Positions 51,754 to 62,735 of a stretch of 64,000 bases of DNA are shown piece after piece (position 1 is the stretch's first letter; each line of letters opens with the position of its first letter). The position numbers and the translations under genes are program-made. This DNA is from Hyphomonas oceanitis SCH89 (lineage in GTDB: Bacteria; Pseudomonadota; Alphaproteobacteria; Caulobacterales; Hyphomonadaceae), in NCBI RefSeq assembly GCF_000685295.1, contig NZ_ARYL01000011.1, forward strand, positions 1 to 64,000, given 5' to 3'. Under the pieces are notes generated by a model. The model was not told the origin of the DNA, did no database searches, and was given only the letters and a program-made list of their open reading frames with translations.

Positions 51754-52500
51754 CTAGAAACTGATTTCAGCCGACAGAGGCAGGTGATCGGAGAGCTGAA
51801 GGGGCAGGCTGCGGCGCTCTTCGAGGCGAACCGCGTCGGAATAGATGATGTGATCCAGGTCGCGATTGGGGCGCCAGGAAGGATAGGTCGGCATCGGCGG
51901 CTGGTCGGCAATTTGCGCGCCGACGGACCCGGCGAAGCTCTCCAGCTGAGTGGAACTGTTCGTACAGTTGAAGTCTCCGACGACCAGAAAGGCCTTTTTA
52001 TGGGGCAGGTGTGTGCCAATGGCCTCCAGTTGCAACGCCTGGTCATTGCGACCGAGGCTCAGGTGTAAGTTGGCGACCGAAATCCCCCGTCCCACCTGTA
52101 CATTGGCGATCAGACAGCCGCGTCCTTTCACGCGGCCCGGAAGCTTGAAATCATGTATATGAGACAGTTCGTACCGACTGAGGATGGCGTTTCCGTGCAG
52201 CGAGATGCCAGGGATGGTGCGGTTCTGCTGCTTGGCGACGTGGTTGTGGCCGGACAGCATGGCAATGCGCTCGGCCTGACATGCGAATCCCGACCGCCTG
52301 CCGCCCAAGTCGACCTCCTGAAGGCAGACGACATCATGTTCGGAGACGATTTCGGCAATTTTTTCCAGCGTGGATTGCTTGGCACTGGTATTGAACACCT
52401 GATGATGCGCGCGTGTCAGGTAATGTGAATATCGTGCAGTGCCGATGGCGGCCTGGATATTCCATGTCAGGATCCGGAGTGTCTGTGTCATGGCCTTCAT
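51754..52500 (-). CDS. Endonuclease/exonuclease/phosphatase family protein (YbhP-like)
   Basis: The product of about 248 residues has RILTWNIQAAIG, VCLQEVDL, the catalytic GHNHVAK... and VVGDFNCT, and a C-terminal DHLPLSAEI. These are the EEP motifs. In E. coli the ybhP gene of this family sits beside clsB; here it is divergent from a cardiolipin synthase gene, suggesting a similar pairing. A Met three codons in is an equally good start. Whether it acts on DNA or phospholipids is unknown. Confidence 0.82.
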   Translation of the reverse strand: MKAMTQTLRILTWNIQAAIGTARYSHYLTRAHHQVFNTSAKQSTLEKIAEIVSEHDVVCLQEVDLGGRRSGFACQAERIAMLSGHNHVAKQQNRTIPGISLHGNAILSRYELSHIHDFKLPGRVKGRGCLIANVQVGRGISVANLHLSLGRNDQALQLEAIGTHLPHKKAFLVVGDFNCTNSSTQLESFAGSVGAQIADQPPMPTYPSWRPNRDLDHIIYSDAVRLEERRSLPLQLSDHLPLSAEISF

Positions 52501-52509
52501 ATGCAGTCT

Positions 52510-52534
52510 GGAACAGGTGGTTCCATGCAGCGTT
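52510..52534 (+). promoter_or_regulatory. Sigma-EcfG promoter for the cardiolipin synthase gene
   Basis: GGAAC, exactly 16 bases, CGTT, ending 27 bases before the start codon and in the right direction. No mismatch to the general-stress consensus. Confidence 0.78.
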
Positions 52535-52561
52535 GGGCGCTAGAAACTGAAGGGGACGGCC

Positions 52562-54019
52562 TTGCTGCCAAGTTCATTGGTCTTTGCGCTCCATATCGTG
52601 ATCGCTGTCGCGCTCACCTTCCGCCTGCTTTACCGCAAGCTGGCCGTCAGCACGACGCTGGGATGGATCATCATCCTGTTTGCCATTCCTTATATAGGCA
52701 TCTTTTTCTATTTTCTGTTCGGCGATCACAGGATGGGCCGCAAACGGCTGCATCAGAGCGCCTGGGTGCGCAATTTTTACCAGAAACGTTATGGCATTGA
52801 TGATGATGGCGGCGCCGCCGAGGAGCTGGACGTCTCAGACGCCTTCCGCGCCATGAGCGAAAGCATCGCCGCAGATTCCGGCTTCCATGTCACACACAAT
52901 AACCGGGTCGAGATGCTGGAAGATGCCGGCGAGATTCTCGACCGGCTGGTGGCCGATATCGATGCGGCGACCAACACCTGCTATCTCGAATTCTATATTG
53001 TCGAGCCGGAAGGCCGGGTGACAGCTGTGATGGAAGCGCTTGTGCGGGCGTCGAAGCGCGGCGTCGACTGCAACCTTCTGGCTGACCATTTCGGCAGCAA
53101 GGCCCTGTTCCGGTCAAGCTGGCTGCAACGACTGAGGCAGGCCGGGGTGGATGTCGAAGCGTCGCTCCCCGTCGGCCTGATCAAGTCGCTGTCGCAACGA
53201 ACCGACCTGCGCAATCACCGCAAGCTGATCGCGATCGACCAGCAGATTGGCTATGTCGGCAGCTTCAACTTGGTCGACCCGCGCTTCTTCAAGCAGAACA
53301 AGGCGGTCGGCGAATGGGTCGACATCATGTTCCGGCTGGAAGGCCATATCGTCGATTCCCTCGGCGTCGTGTTCAACGCCGATTACATCTTCGACACGGT
53401 CGGGCTCGATATTGATCGCAAGGCGCTTCGCGACCTGCCGACCGACCATCCGCGCGAGACGGCGCCGGGCGATGTGGCGCTGCAGCTCTTGCCCTCGGGC
53501 CCTGAAATCCATGACTCGCTTATCCATGAATGGGTGGTCTCGGCCATCTTCGCGGCGCGCAAGCGTGTCTCGATCATCACGCCCTATTTCATACCGGACG
53601 AGACACTGACCCTGGCGCTGAAGGCGGCGCAGAAGCGCGGCGTGGCCGTGGACATCATTGTACCGGAGCGCATTGATTCCCGCATGGCGCAGTCGGCGAG
53701 CGAGTCGGTCTTCTCCGAGCTGCTACGCGCGAACATCACGATCATGCGCTATCAAGATGGCCTGCTTCACACCAAATGCGTGCTGATTGATGACAAGGTT
53801 TCCATGGTCGGCACGGTGAACATGGATACGCGCAGCTTCTACCTGAATCTCGAGCTGACCCTCATCGCCTATGATCGCGGGCTGAACCGGGATATGGATG
53901 CCCTGCGCGAACGGTATCTGGCCAATTGTGTGCCGCTGACGCACGAAGAGTGGACAGCAAGGCCGCGATTCAGGCGCCTTCAGGAGAATGTCCTGCGACT
54001 GGCCGCCCCACTCCTCTAG
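52562..54019 (+). CDS. cls: Cardiolipin synthase (phospholipase D family)
   Basis: Two N-terminal membrane segments (about 3-22 and 33-53) and a linker precede two HKD motifs: H219/K221/D226 and H403/K405/D410. The 485-residue length fits the ClsA class, which joins two phosphatidylglycerols. The start is a TTG with AAGGGG upstream. An exact EcfG promoter lies just ahead, so cardiolipin content may rise in stationary phase or under stress. Confidence 0.91.
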   Translation: MLPSSLVFALHIVIAVALTFRLLYRKLAVSTTLGWIIILFAIPYIGIFFYFLFGDHRMGRKRLHQSAWVRNFYQKRYGIDDDGGAAEELDVSDAFRAMSESIAADSGFHVTHNNRVEMLEDAGEILDRLVADIDAATNTCYLEFYIVEPEGRVTAVMEALVRASKRGVDCNLLADHFGSKALFRSSWLQRLRQAGVDVEASLPVGLIKSLSQRTDLRNHRKLIAIDQQIGYVGSFNLVDPRFFKQNKAVGEWVDIMFRLEGHIVDSLGVVFNADYIFDTVGLDIDRKALRDLPTDHPRETAPGDVALQLLPSGPEIHDSLIHEWVVSAIFAARKRVSIITPYFIPDETLTLALKAAQKRGVAVDIIVPERIDSRMAQSASESVFSELLRANITIMRYQDGLLHTKCVLIDDKVSMVGTVNMDTRSFYLNLELTLIAYDRGLNRDMDALRERYLANCVPLTHEEWTARPRFRRLQENVLRLAAPLL

Positions 54020-54074
54020 ATACGAATCGGAGGGGTTGCTGCAGTGCAGCGAAGCATGTCATCAGCACGAAACC

Positions 54075-54103
54075 TTAACCAAATGGCCCTAGCGGTTAAC
54101 CAA
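54075..54103 (+). promoter_or_regulatory. Two TTAACCAA half-sites ahead of tolQ
   Basis: TTAACCAA occurs twice, 21 bases apart start to start (two helical turns). The word is close to the CtrA half-site TTAACCAT. The location is ~140 bases before tolQ, in the 223-base spacer between cls and tolQ. Evidence is motif-only. The rest of the spacer shows no gene. Confidence 0.3.
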
Positions 54104-54242
54104 CTGCGGAAAACGGCGTCCCTGCCGTGTTTCCGCCAGATTTGGTGTTGAAACAGGGGCAGAGGCCGAGGCTTCGCGCCATCGGCACAGACTCATATGC
54201 AGTGCGCGTCCCGCACGCAGACTTCAAGGAGCAGGACATCTC

Positions 54243-54956
54243 ATGGAATCCGAAGCGATTGGCACGGCGGCCAGCAATACTGACTTCTCGCTGCTTTCTC
54301 TCGTGTTTGACGCCGACCCCGTGGTCAAGCTCGTGCTCCTTTTCCTTCTCGGCGCCTCGATCTGGTCCTGGATGGTGATTGTCGAGAAGCTGTTCTCGCT
54401 GGGTGGCGCACGCCGCAAGGCGAAACAGTTCGAGGCCGCTTTCTGGGGCGGGCGTACGGAAGATTTCGACATGCGCCCCGGCCAGGTCGGCAGCGACGCC
54501 GCCGGCCGCGTCTTTGCTTCGGCGGCCCGCGAATGGTCAGACGCCAAGCGCGGCATGCCGGCGCCTGCTGAAGCCGCTGCACTGGTCAGCCGGGCAGAGC
54601 GCTCCATGCGGGCGACGGTTGATCGCGAGATCGGCAAGGCCGGCAAGGGGCTGGGCGTGCTTGCGACCATCGGGTCTGCGTCGCCCTTTATCGGCCTTTT
54701 CGGCACGGTCTGGGGCATCATGAACGCCTTCCTCAACATTGCCGCCCAACAGGATACGAGCCTCGGAACGGTTGCCGGCCCGATCGCGGAAGCCCTGTTC
54801 GCCACCGGCATGGGCCTGGTTGCGGCCATTCCGGCGGTCATTTTCTACAACAAGTTCACGGGCGACCTTACCAGCTTCGGTGACCAGCTCGACACGTTCT
54901 CGCAGGATGTGCTCGTGCGCCTGTCCCGCCGCGCCTCTGATCCCGGGAGGGACTAA
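54243..54956 (+). CDS. tolQ: Tol-Pal system protein TolQ
   Basis: The 237-residue protein has three membrane segments (about 26-48, ~135-160 and ~175-200). GLGVLATIGSASPFIGLFGTVWGIMNAF and EALFATGMGLVAAIPAV are the proton-channel helices of the MotA/TolQ/ExbB family. With TolR it energises TolA during division. AAGGAGCAGG precedes the ATG. tolR follows after three bases. Confidence 0.96.
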   Translation: MESEAIGTAASNTDFSLLSLVFDADPVVKLVLLFLLGASIWSWMVIVEKLFSLGGARRKAKQFEAAFWGGRTEDFDMRPGQVGSDAAGRVFASAAREWSDAKRGMPAPAEAAALVSRAERSMRATVDREIGKAGKGLGVLATIGSASPFIGLFGTVWGIMNAFLNIAAQQDTSLGTVAGPIAEALFATGMGLVAAIPAVIFYNKFTGDLTSFGDQLDTFSQDVLVRLSRRASDPGRD

Positions 54957-54959
54957 GCC

Positions 54960-55397
54960 ATGGGCATGATCCTCGGATCCGGCGGCAAGGGCGGACGTCG
55001 CGGACGTCGCTCGCTGAACGCTGAAATCAACGTCACGCCTTTCGTTGACGTCATGCTGGTGCTGCTGATCGTGTTCATGATCACGGCGCCGCTTCTGGTG
55101 CGCGGCGAGGACGTTGCCTTGCCGAAGACGCGGTCTGGCCCGATCAAGACCGAGCCGAATGACGCGCCGCTGGCGATCACCGTCAAGGCGGACGGCGCGA
55201 TCTATATTCAGAACACGGAAGTGAGTGTTGATGAGCTTGGCGCCAAGCTCGCGGCCATTATTGGCGAGGGCTATGAGCAGCAGATGTATCTGCGTGCCGA
55301 CGAGGCCACCCCTTATGGCCGGATCATGGAAGTGACGTCCGAAGTGCGCGCAGCGGGCTATACGCGGCTCGCCTTCGTGACCGAACAGAAGAAATAG
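54960..55397 (+). CDS. tolR: Tol-Pal system protein TolR
   Basis: The 145-residue protein has one membrane helix with the key Asp (INVTPFVDVMLVLLIVFM) and a periplasmic domain with LRADEATPYGRIMEV. It completes the TolQ motor. GAGGG lies ahead of the ATG. Together with tolQ and tolA it forms a close run. Confidence 0.96.
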   Translation: MGMILGSGGKGGRRGRRSLNAEINVTPFVDVMLVLLIVFMITAPLLVRGEDVALPKTRSGPIKTEPNDAPLAITVKADGAIYIQNTEVSVDELGAKLAAIIGEGYEQQMYLRADEATPYGRIMEVTSEVRAAGYTRLAFVTEQKK

Positions 55398-55415
55398 CAG
55401 GACCTTTCCACACTC

Positions 55416-56375
55416 ATGATGCGCGGTTTCACCCTTTCGGCCCTTCTCCACGCGAGCGTTATCGCGCTGGCCGTGATGTCGTGGCCGACGCAGAAAACCG
55501 AGTGCGACAAGGCCATCGAGAAGCTGAAGCGGGATGAGCCGGGCCTCGGGCCTGTCGATATCCTGATGCGGCTGCCGGAATGCGCGAGCGCCATCGACGT
55601 GCCCATCGAGTTTCTCGACATCGGACTGGTGACCAATGTGTCCGCCATTCCGAAGGCCGAAGTGCAGGAAGAGGCCGAGCCGGTGCCTGAAGAGGCGCCC
55701 GAGGAAGAGGCGGTCCCGGACGACCAGCCGGACCTGACGCCGGAGGAAGTCGACGCCAATGATACACGCGCCGAGGAACCGAGCGAGGATGACCTCGTTG
55801 TGGAAGATGAGAAGGCCGAGCCCGAGCCTGAACCGGAGCCTGTGAAGGAGCCGGAAAAGAAAAAGCCCGAGCCCAAGAAGGAAGAGAAGCTGGTCCAGAA
55901 GACAAAGCCAAAGTCGGAGACGGACGACCTCGACTTCCTCAATGATTTCGAGGACGTGCTGAAGACCAAGGCGCAGAACGAGCGCAAGGCGCCGCCGGCG
56001 CAGGAGCCGCCACGGATCGAGAAGCCCGTGCTGGCCGATGCCCAGCAGCCCCGCAAGGGCGCGGGCGACCGGACCGGCAATACCGCGTCGCTGCAGGCCG
56101 CTGTGCGCCGCCAGATCGGCTATTGCTGGAATGGCATCGACGACCTGCCGAAGGAAGACCAGATCAATGTCGTGGTGCGGCTGAAGCTCGCCCGCGACGG
56201 CTCGCTGTCCAACTCGGCCGATCTTGTGCTGCCCAAGTCCCGCCCCATTGGCCGGGCCGGTATCCCCGTTGACCTGGCGCTGAGGGCCGTGCGCAAGTGC
56301 GCCCCGTACAAGCTGCCGGCCGACGATTACGACCAGTGGAAAGAAATCGACGTGACAATCGGGCCCGAAAATTGA
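55416..56375 (+). CDS. tolA: TolA-like cell envelope protein
   Basis: The 319-residue protein has an N-terminal anchor (TLSALLHASVIALAVMS). A conserved segment and an acidic/Pro/Lys-rich linker (~90-180, EPEPEPV and KKPEPKKEE) follow, then a C-terminal domain from ~220 with QIGYCWNGIDDLP and VRLKLARDGSL, ending in conserved CAPYKLP. This is the alphaproteobacterial TolA form, with a mixed acidic/basic linker rather than the E. coli Ala-Lys helix. It links TolQR to TolB/Pal. Confidence 0.88.
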   Translation: MMRGFTLSALLHASVIALAVMSWPTQKTECDKAIEKLKRDEPGLGPVDILMRLPECASAIDVPIEFLDIGLVTNVSAIPKAEVQEEAEPVPEEAPEEEAVPDDQPDLTPEEVDANDTRAEEPSEDDLVVEDEKAEPEPEPEPVKEPEKKKPEPKKEEKLVQKTKPKSETDDLDFLNDFEDVLKTKAQNERKAPPAQEPPRIEKPVLADAQQPRKGAGDRTGNTASLQAAVRRQIGYCWNGIDDLPKEDQINVVVRLKLARDGSLSNSADLVLPKSRPIGRAGIPVDLALRAVRKCAPYKLPADDYDQWKEIDVTIGPEN

Positions 56376-56407
56376 CGGCCCATCCCATTATTCTAGGAGG
56401 CAAACGA

Positions 56408-57763
56408 ATGAAACGTATCCTGATGGCGCTGGCGACAGCGTTCCTGTTCGCCACAAGTTTCGCGCTTCCCTCTGCGGCGCAGCTTCAGGTCCGTGTGACC
56501 GACGGCAACTTCACCCCCACGCCGCTGGCCATTCCGGATTTTCAGATCTCGGGCGCCAATGCCGAACTGGCCAAGCAGATCAGCGACGTCGTGCGCGCCG
56601 ACCTGACCTCGACCGGCCTGTTCGAGATGCAGAACCCGGCTTCCTTCATCCAGAAGGACCTGTCGCTGGACGTGCAGCCGCGGTTTGCCGACTGGAAGAT
56701 CATCAACACGGACGGCCTGGTCGTCGGGCAGTATGAAGAGCTTCCCGATGGCAAGATCGCCGTCTCGTTCCGCCTCTGGGACGTCTATGCCGGTGAAGTG
56801 ATGCGCATCAATGGCCAGCCGGGTCGCCGTCTGACCACGACGCCTGACAACTGGCGCCGCATCGCGCACAAGATTGCCGACTCCATCTATACGCGCCTGA
56901 CCGGTGAAGACCCGTATTTCGATACGCGCATCGTCTACATCGCCGAAACCGGCCCGAAATTGGAGCGCGTCAAGCGCCTCGCCATCATGGATAGCGATGG
57001 GGCCAACCAGCAATACCTGACGCCCGGTCGCAACACGGTGCTGACACCGCGCTTTTCGCCGTCGGCTCAGGAAATCACCTACATGTCCTATGAGGGCGGC
57101 AAGCCGCGCGTCTATCTCTTCAATATCGAGACCGGACGCCAGGAATTGCTCGGCAATTTCCCGGGCATGACCTTTGCGCCCCGTTTCTCGCGTGATGGCC
57201 AGAGCGTGCTGCTGACGCAGGCCCAGCGTGGCAATTCCGACATCTACATCATGAACCTCCGAACGCGGGAATCGCGCCGTCTGACGGATCACCCTGCGAT
57301 TGATACATCGCCGTCCATGTCACCTGATGGCGATGCGATCGTGTTTACGTCCGACCGTGGCGGCAGCCCGCAGCTATATATAATGAATGCCGATGGCAGC
57401 CCGCGGACCTGTCCGTCGGGCGGTCGTGATGCGGCCTGCCGTATTACCTTCGGCAAGGGCAGCTATTCGACGCCCGTCTGGAGCCCGCGTGGCGATCTCG
57501 TTGCCTTCACGAAACAATCGGGCGGCAAGTTCTATATCGGCGTGATCGGTGTGGACGGAAAAGGCGAGCGCCTGCTCACCGAAGCCTACCTCGACGAGGG
57601 CCCGGACTGGTCGCCAAACGGCCGTGTCATCGTGTATTTCCGCGAATCACGTCCCGGTGCAGGCCCGCAACTCTGGTCAGTTGACCTGTCTGGCCGCAAT
57701 GAGCAGCGCCTCAAAACGCAAACAGATGCGTCAGACCCTGCCTGGTCACCGCTTCTGCAGTAA
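56408..57763 (+). CDS. tolB: Tol-Pal system beta-propeller protein TolB
   Basis: The chosen ATG (AGGAGG nearby) gives a signal peptide (FALPSAAQ) and a 451-residue protein. An N-terminal alpha/beta domain (~30-150) is followed by a WD40-like propeller with repeated FSPSAQEITYMSYE, SRDGQSVLLTQAQ and SMSPDGDAIVFTSDRGG. It binds Pal and is released by TolA pulling. A GC-rich hairpin follows. Confidence 0.95.
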   Translation: MKRILMALATAFLFATSFALPSAAQLQVRVTDGNFTPTPLAIPDFQISGANAELAKQISDVVRADLTSTGLFEMQNPASFIQKDLSLDVQPRFADWKIINTDGLVVGQYEELPDGKIAVSFRLWDVYAGEVMRINGQPGRRLTTTPDNWRRIAHKIADSIYTRLTGEDPYFDTRIVYIAETGPKLERVKRLAIMDSDGANQQYLTPGRNTVLTPRFSPSAQEITYMSYEGGKPRVYLFNIETGRQELLGNFPGMTFAPRFSRDGQSVLLTQAQRGNSDIYIMNLRTRESRRLTDHPAIDTSPSMSPDGDAIVFTSDRGGSPQLYIMNADGSPRTCPSGGRDAACRITFGKGSYSTPVWSPRGDLVAFTKQSGGKFYIGVIGVDGKGERLLTEAYLDEGPDWSPNGRVIVYFRESRPGAGPQLWSVDLSGRNEQRLKTQTDASDPAWSPLLQ

Positions 57764-57777
57764 TAAAAGCAGCAAAA

Positions 57778-57801
57778 GCCCCCGGGAAAGGCCCCGGGGG
57801 C
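57778..57801 (+). terminator. Hairpin after tolB
   Basis: GCCCCCGGG and CCCGGGGGC form a 9-bp GC-only stem with a 6-base loop, extended by GCAA/TTGC flanks. The T-run is poor (TTGCTTTC), so it may reduce rather than stop transcription into pal. Confidence 0.6.
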
Positions 57802-57984
57802 GTTGCTTTCAGGAGACAGACGGATAAAATTGTGCGAAACGGGGCGTGGTTCAGTCATCGCCCGATTATTGCCTGATTTCGTAATCATATGGAAATCAGA
57901 CACGCGCTAGTCGTCGTCACGTTGACCAAACGCCCGCCGCAAGGCGCCTATATCGCTCTAAAGACATCCAGGGGAGTCTTAGCA

Positions 57985-58530
57985 ATGCAAACCTCACTGA
58001 AACTTACCGTTGCCGCCGCCGTATTGCTTTCGCTCGGCGCATGCGCATCGAAACCCAAGCCTGTCGCAGAAGAAACCGCGCCAGTTGAAGTCGTTGACAC
58101 AACGCCTGCTCCAACTGAGACAGTCGAAGAAACCGTTGTTGCACCTACCGGCCCGCTGGCTGGTTCGCTTGACGACTTCCGCGTGAACGTCGGCGAGCGC
58201 GTATACTACGATCTCGACGGCTACCGCCTCGACACCGACGATCAGGAAATCCTGAAACGTCAGGCCGCTTGGCTCGCGTCTTACCCGAAGGTCCGCATCC
58301 TCGTTGCAGGCAACTGTGATGAGCGTGGCACACGCGAATACAACCTCGCCCTCGGCGAGCGTCGCGCTTCGGTCGTGAAAGATTACCTCGTCAGCCTTGG
58401 CGTTGATCCTTCGCGCATCGACACGATCTCGTACGGCAAGGAACGCCCGATCGCTGCTGGCAGCGACGAGCAGTCCTGGGCCCTCAACCGTAACGGCTTC
58501 ACGCAGATCGTTTCCGGCTCGACCAGCTAA
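57985..58530 (+). CDS. pal: Peptidoglycan-associated lipoprotein Pal
   Basis: The signal peptide ends in LSLGAC, followed by a Pro/Thr/Val linker and an OmpA-like domain with VYYDLDGYRLD, the diaminopimelate-binding region GNCDERGTREYNLALGERRA and ISYGKERP. It anchors the outer membrane to peptidoglycan. GGGGAG precedes the ATG. The gene ends at a strong terminator. Confidence 0.96.
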   Translation: MQTSLKLTVAAAVLLSLGACASKPKPVAEETAPVEVVDTTPAPTETVEETVVAPTGPLAGSLDDFRVNVGERVYYDLDGYRLDTDDQEILKRQAAWLASYPKVRILVAGNCDERGTREYNLALGERRASVVKDYLVSLGVDPSRIDTISYGKERPIAAGSDEQSWALNRNGFTQIVSGSTS

Positions 58531-58558
58531 TCCGGACTGCTGACTTTACGACAATTTG

Positions 58559-58593
58559 CAGCCGGGTGCCTTATTTTGGCCCCGGCTGTTTTT
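58559..58593 (+). terminator. Intrinsic terminator after pal
   Basis: CAGCCGGG and CCCGGCTG form an 8-bp stem around a 14-base loop, followed by five T. It separates pal from cpoB, so cpoB may need its own promoter or read-through. Confidence 0.85.
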
Positions 58594-58631
58594 GTATTGT
58601 GCTCATCTAAACGCGTGGAGAATTTGCATTG

Positions 58632-59660
58632 ATGTTCAAAGCCCCGGCTGTCGCCTTCGCCTGTCTCATGCTTGCTGCCTCGCCCGCGATGGCGCAGCGT
58701 GGCGCCCCGATAACGCAGGGCGTAACCAGTTCAGACCTCTCCAGCCAGGTTGCCACCGTGCGCCAGCAGAACGCCGATCTGAAAGTTCAGGTCAATAATT
58801 TGCTTGGCGATATTATGACCCTGACGGGCCGTGTCGAGACGATGGAATTCCAGCTCTCGCAATCGCGCGACATGAATGACGGCCTGCAACGCGACAATGA
58901 ATCCCTTTCCGACAGTATCGGCGAACTTCGCAGCCAGCTTGAGGCCCAGTCGCGCACGCTTGCCGCGCTTGAAGCCCGCCTTGGCGGCGCGGAGTATAGC
59001 GATCCGAGCGCTGACCCGTCCGCTGGCTATCCCGGCGCAACGCAAGGCAGCGATTATCCGGCGGCCTCGCCTGCTGCCCCCCGCGCTGGCGGCCTCGCCT
59101 CCGGACCGACGCAACTGATCAACCGGAATGCCGACGATTCTGTATCGGATGTGGCCAATCGCGCCTCCGGTGTGCGTGAGGCGCCGACCTCCGTATCGAA
59201 CAATCCTTCCGAGGATGGCCTCAGCCTGCCATCGGGCTCGCTGGGCACGATTTCCGCCAGCGACCTGCCGGGCGAGGCGGGTCCGCTGTTTGCGGCAGCC
59301 AAGTCCAAGCTGATCCAGTTTGACTATGCCGGCGCCGAAGCGGCTTTCCGCCTCTTCCTCGAACGTTTCGGCAATGACCCGCAGGCCGGCGAAGCCCATT
59401 ACTGGCTGGGCGAGACGCTCTACCAGCAGAAGGCTTATGCAGACAGCGGCGCCGCCTATACGACCATGATCCGCTCCTTCCCGAACGATCCGCGTGCGCC
59501 TGATGCACTGGTCAAACTCGCCCGGGACATGCGCCTGATCGGTGACAAGGAGAAGGCCTGCCTCGCGCTGGACACGCTGCCGAAACGCTATCCGAATGCT
59601 TCGGGCGTGACGCGCGACCTGTCTGCCGTCGAGCGGACCAAGTCCGGGTGCGACAACTAG
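58632..59660 (+). CDS. cpoB: Cell division coordinator CpoB (YbgF)
   Basis: A signal peptide (ASPAMAQ) precedes a coiled-coil trimerisation region (~35-120: VRQQNADLKVQVNNL, LRSQLEAQSRTLAALEARL). A Pro/Ser linker with several SDPSAG/YPGA-like units and a C-terminal TPR domain from ~220 (FDYAGAEAAFRLFLERFG, AHYWLGETLYQQKAYADS) complete it. CpoB links Tol to PBP1B. A TTG precedes the ATG. It follows pal by ~100 bases. Confidence 0.93.
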   Translation: MFKAPAVAFACLMLAASPAMAQRGAPITQGVTSSDLSSQVATVRQQNADLKVQVNNLLGDIMTLTGRVETMEFQLSQSRDMNDGLQRDNESLSDSIGELRSQLEAQSRTLAALEARLGGAEYSDPSADPSAGYPGATQGSDYPAASPAAPRAGGLASGPTQLINRNADDSVSDVANRASGVREAPTSVSNNPSEDGLSLPSGSLGTISASDLPGEAGPLFAAAKSKLIQFDYAGAEAAFRLFLERFGNDPQAGEAHYWLGETLYQQKAYADSGAAYTTMIRSFPNDPRAPDALVKLARDMRLIGDKEKACLALDTLPKRYPNASGVTRDLSAVERTKSGCDN

Positions 59661-60694
59661 AGGGGCTCGCGCCCCGTCTCGCCGCGTTTGACCGGCTGTG
59701 CCACGATGCGCGCGGTCCCGTCGGGATTGCGATTTCGGGCGGCAGCGATTCCCTCGCGCTTCTCTTCATTGCCCATGAATGGGCCCGTTCGCGCGGGCGC
59801 AAGCTGGCGGCGCTGACCTTTGACCACAGGCTGCGTACGGCGGCCGCAGGCGAGGCGGCGCGGGTCGCAACGATCTGCCGCGACCTGCATATTCCACACC
59901 AGACCCTGCGCTGGGACGATCCGGTTAACCGCCAGTCCTCGGCGCGGCGGGCGCGGCATGCGGCGCTGGCGTTGGCGTTGAAGGCGCAAGGTGGCACGCA
60001 TTTGCTGACCGGACACACGGCCAATGACCAGGCAGAGACGTTCCTGATACGGGCGCGTCAGGGGTCCGGATGGTACGGTCTGGCGGGCATGCAGGCCCTT
60101 TCCATGTCCCCTGTGTGGCCGGAAGGGGAGGGTGTACGCATCGCGCGGCCTGTTCTTTCTGAAAACCGCGAAGATCTGCGCAGCCTGCTACATGCACGCG
60201 GGCAGGTATGGATCGAGGATCCGAGCAATGAAAACCTGGCCTATGAGCGGGTGCGCATGCGTCGGCTGCTCGCTGGGTCGCCCGAGACGGCGGCGCGGGT
60301 GAGGCGCTGCATGGCGGAGCTGGCAGGCCTGCGCGCGATCGAGGATCGGCGCCTTGGGCGCTGGCTGTGCGATCACGTTGTTATCAGCGAGGACGAAGGT
60401 GGGATCGAAACGGACCTGGGAGGGCTGTCCATGGATACGGCTGTGCGCGGGCTGGGTCTGCTGATCCAGGCTGTGACGGGGCGTGAGACGCCGCCGCGAC
60501 GGGAGAATCTGGTCAGTCTGGCGGCGCGTCTGATGGCGGACACGGTTTTTGCGGGTGCGACACTTGGCGGGGCAAAGCTTGTCCGCAAGCAGGGGAGGGT
60601 CCACCTTATGCCTGAAGCGGGGCGGGATGGCCCGGAAACGCTGACGGCGCGGCGAATTGATAGTTTACGAAGCCTCTATGCAGCCAGCGCATGA
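59648..60694 (+). CDS. tilS: tRNA(Ile)-lysidine synthase TilS
   Basis: The 348-residue protein has the PP-loop SGGSDS (30-35), DHRLRTAA, TGHTANDQAETFLIRARQGSGWYGLAGM and EDPSNEN. It modifies C34 of the AUA-reading tRNA-Ile to lysidine, which is essential. The GTG start lies inside the cpoB stop region. The C-terminal domain is short for the family. Confidence 0.93.
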   Translation: MRQLEGLAPRLAAFDRLCHDARGPVGIAISGGSDSLALLFIAHEWARSRGRKLAALTFDHRLRTAAAGEAARVATICRDLHIPHQTLRWDDPVNRQSSARRARHAALALALKAQGGTHLLTGHTANDQAETFLIRARQGSGWYGLAGMQALSMSPVWPEGEGVRIARPVLSENREDLRSLLHARGQVWIEDPSNENLAYERVRMRRLLAGSPETAARVRRCMAELAGLRAIEDRRLGRWLCDHVVISEDEGGIETDLGGLSMDTAVRGLGLLIQAVTGRETPPRRENLVSLAARLMADTVFAGATLGGAKLVRKQGRVHLMPEAGRDGPETLTARRIDSLRSLYAASA

Positions 60695-60787
60695 CTATTG
60701 CTGCGTGTTAAGCCGAAAGGAGTCGTTTTTGTGTAATGCTGCTCCTATGTTAAAGATCAAGTATCCCTGTAAACGGAAAGAGCTGAT

Positions 60788-62710
<1,923 letters not shown>

Positions 62711-62735
62711 CGTCTGCCAGATATTAGGAATTGAA

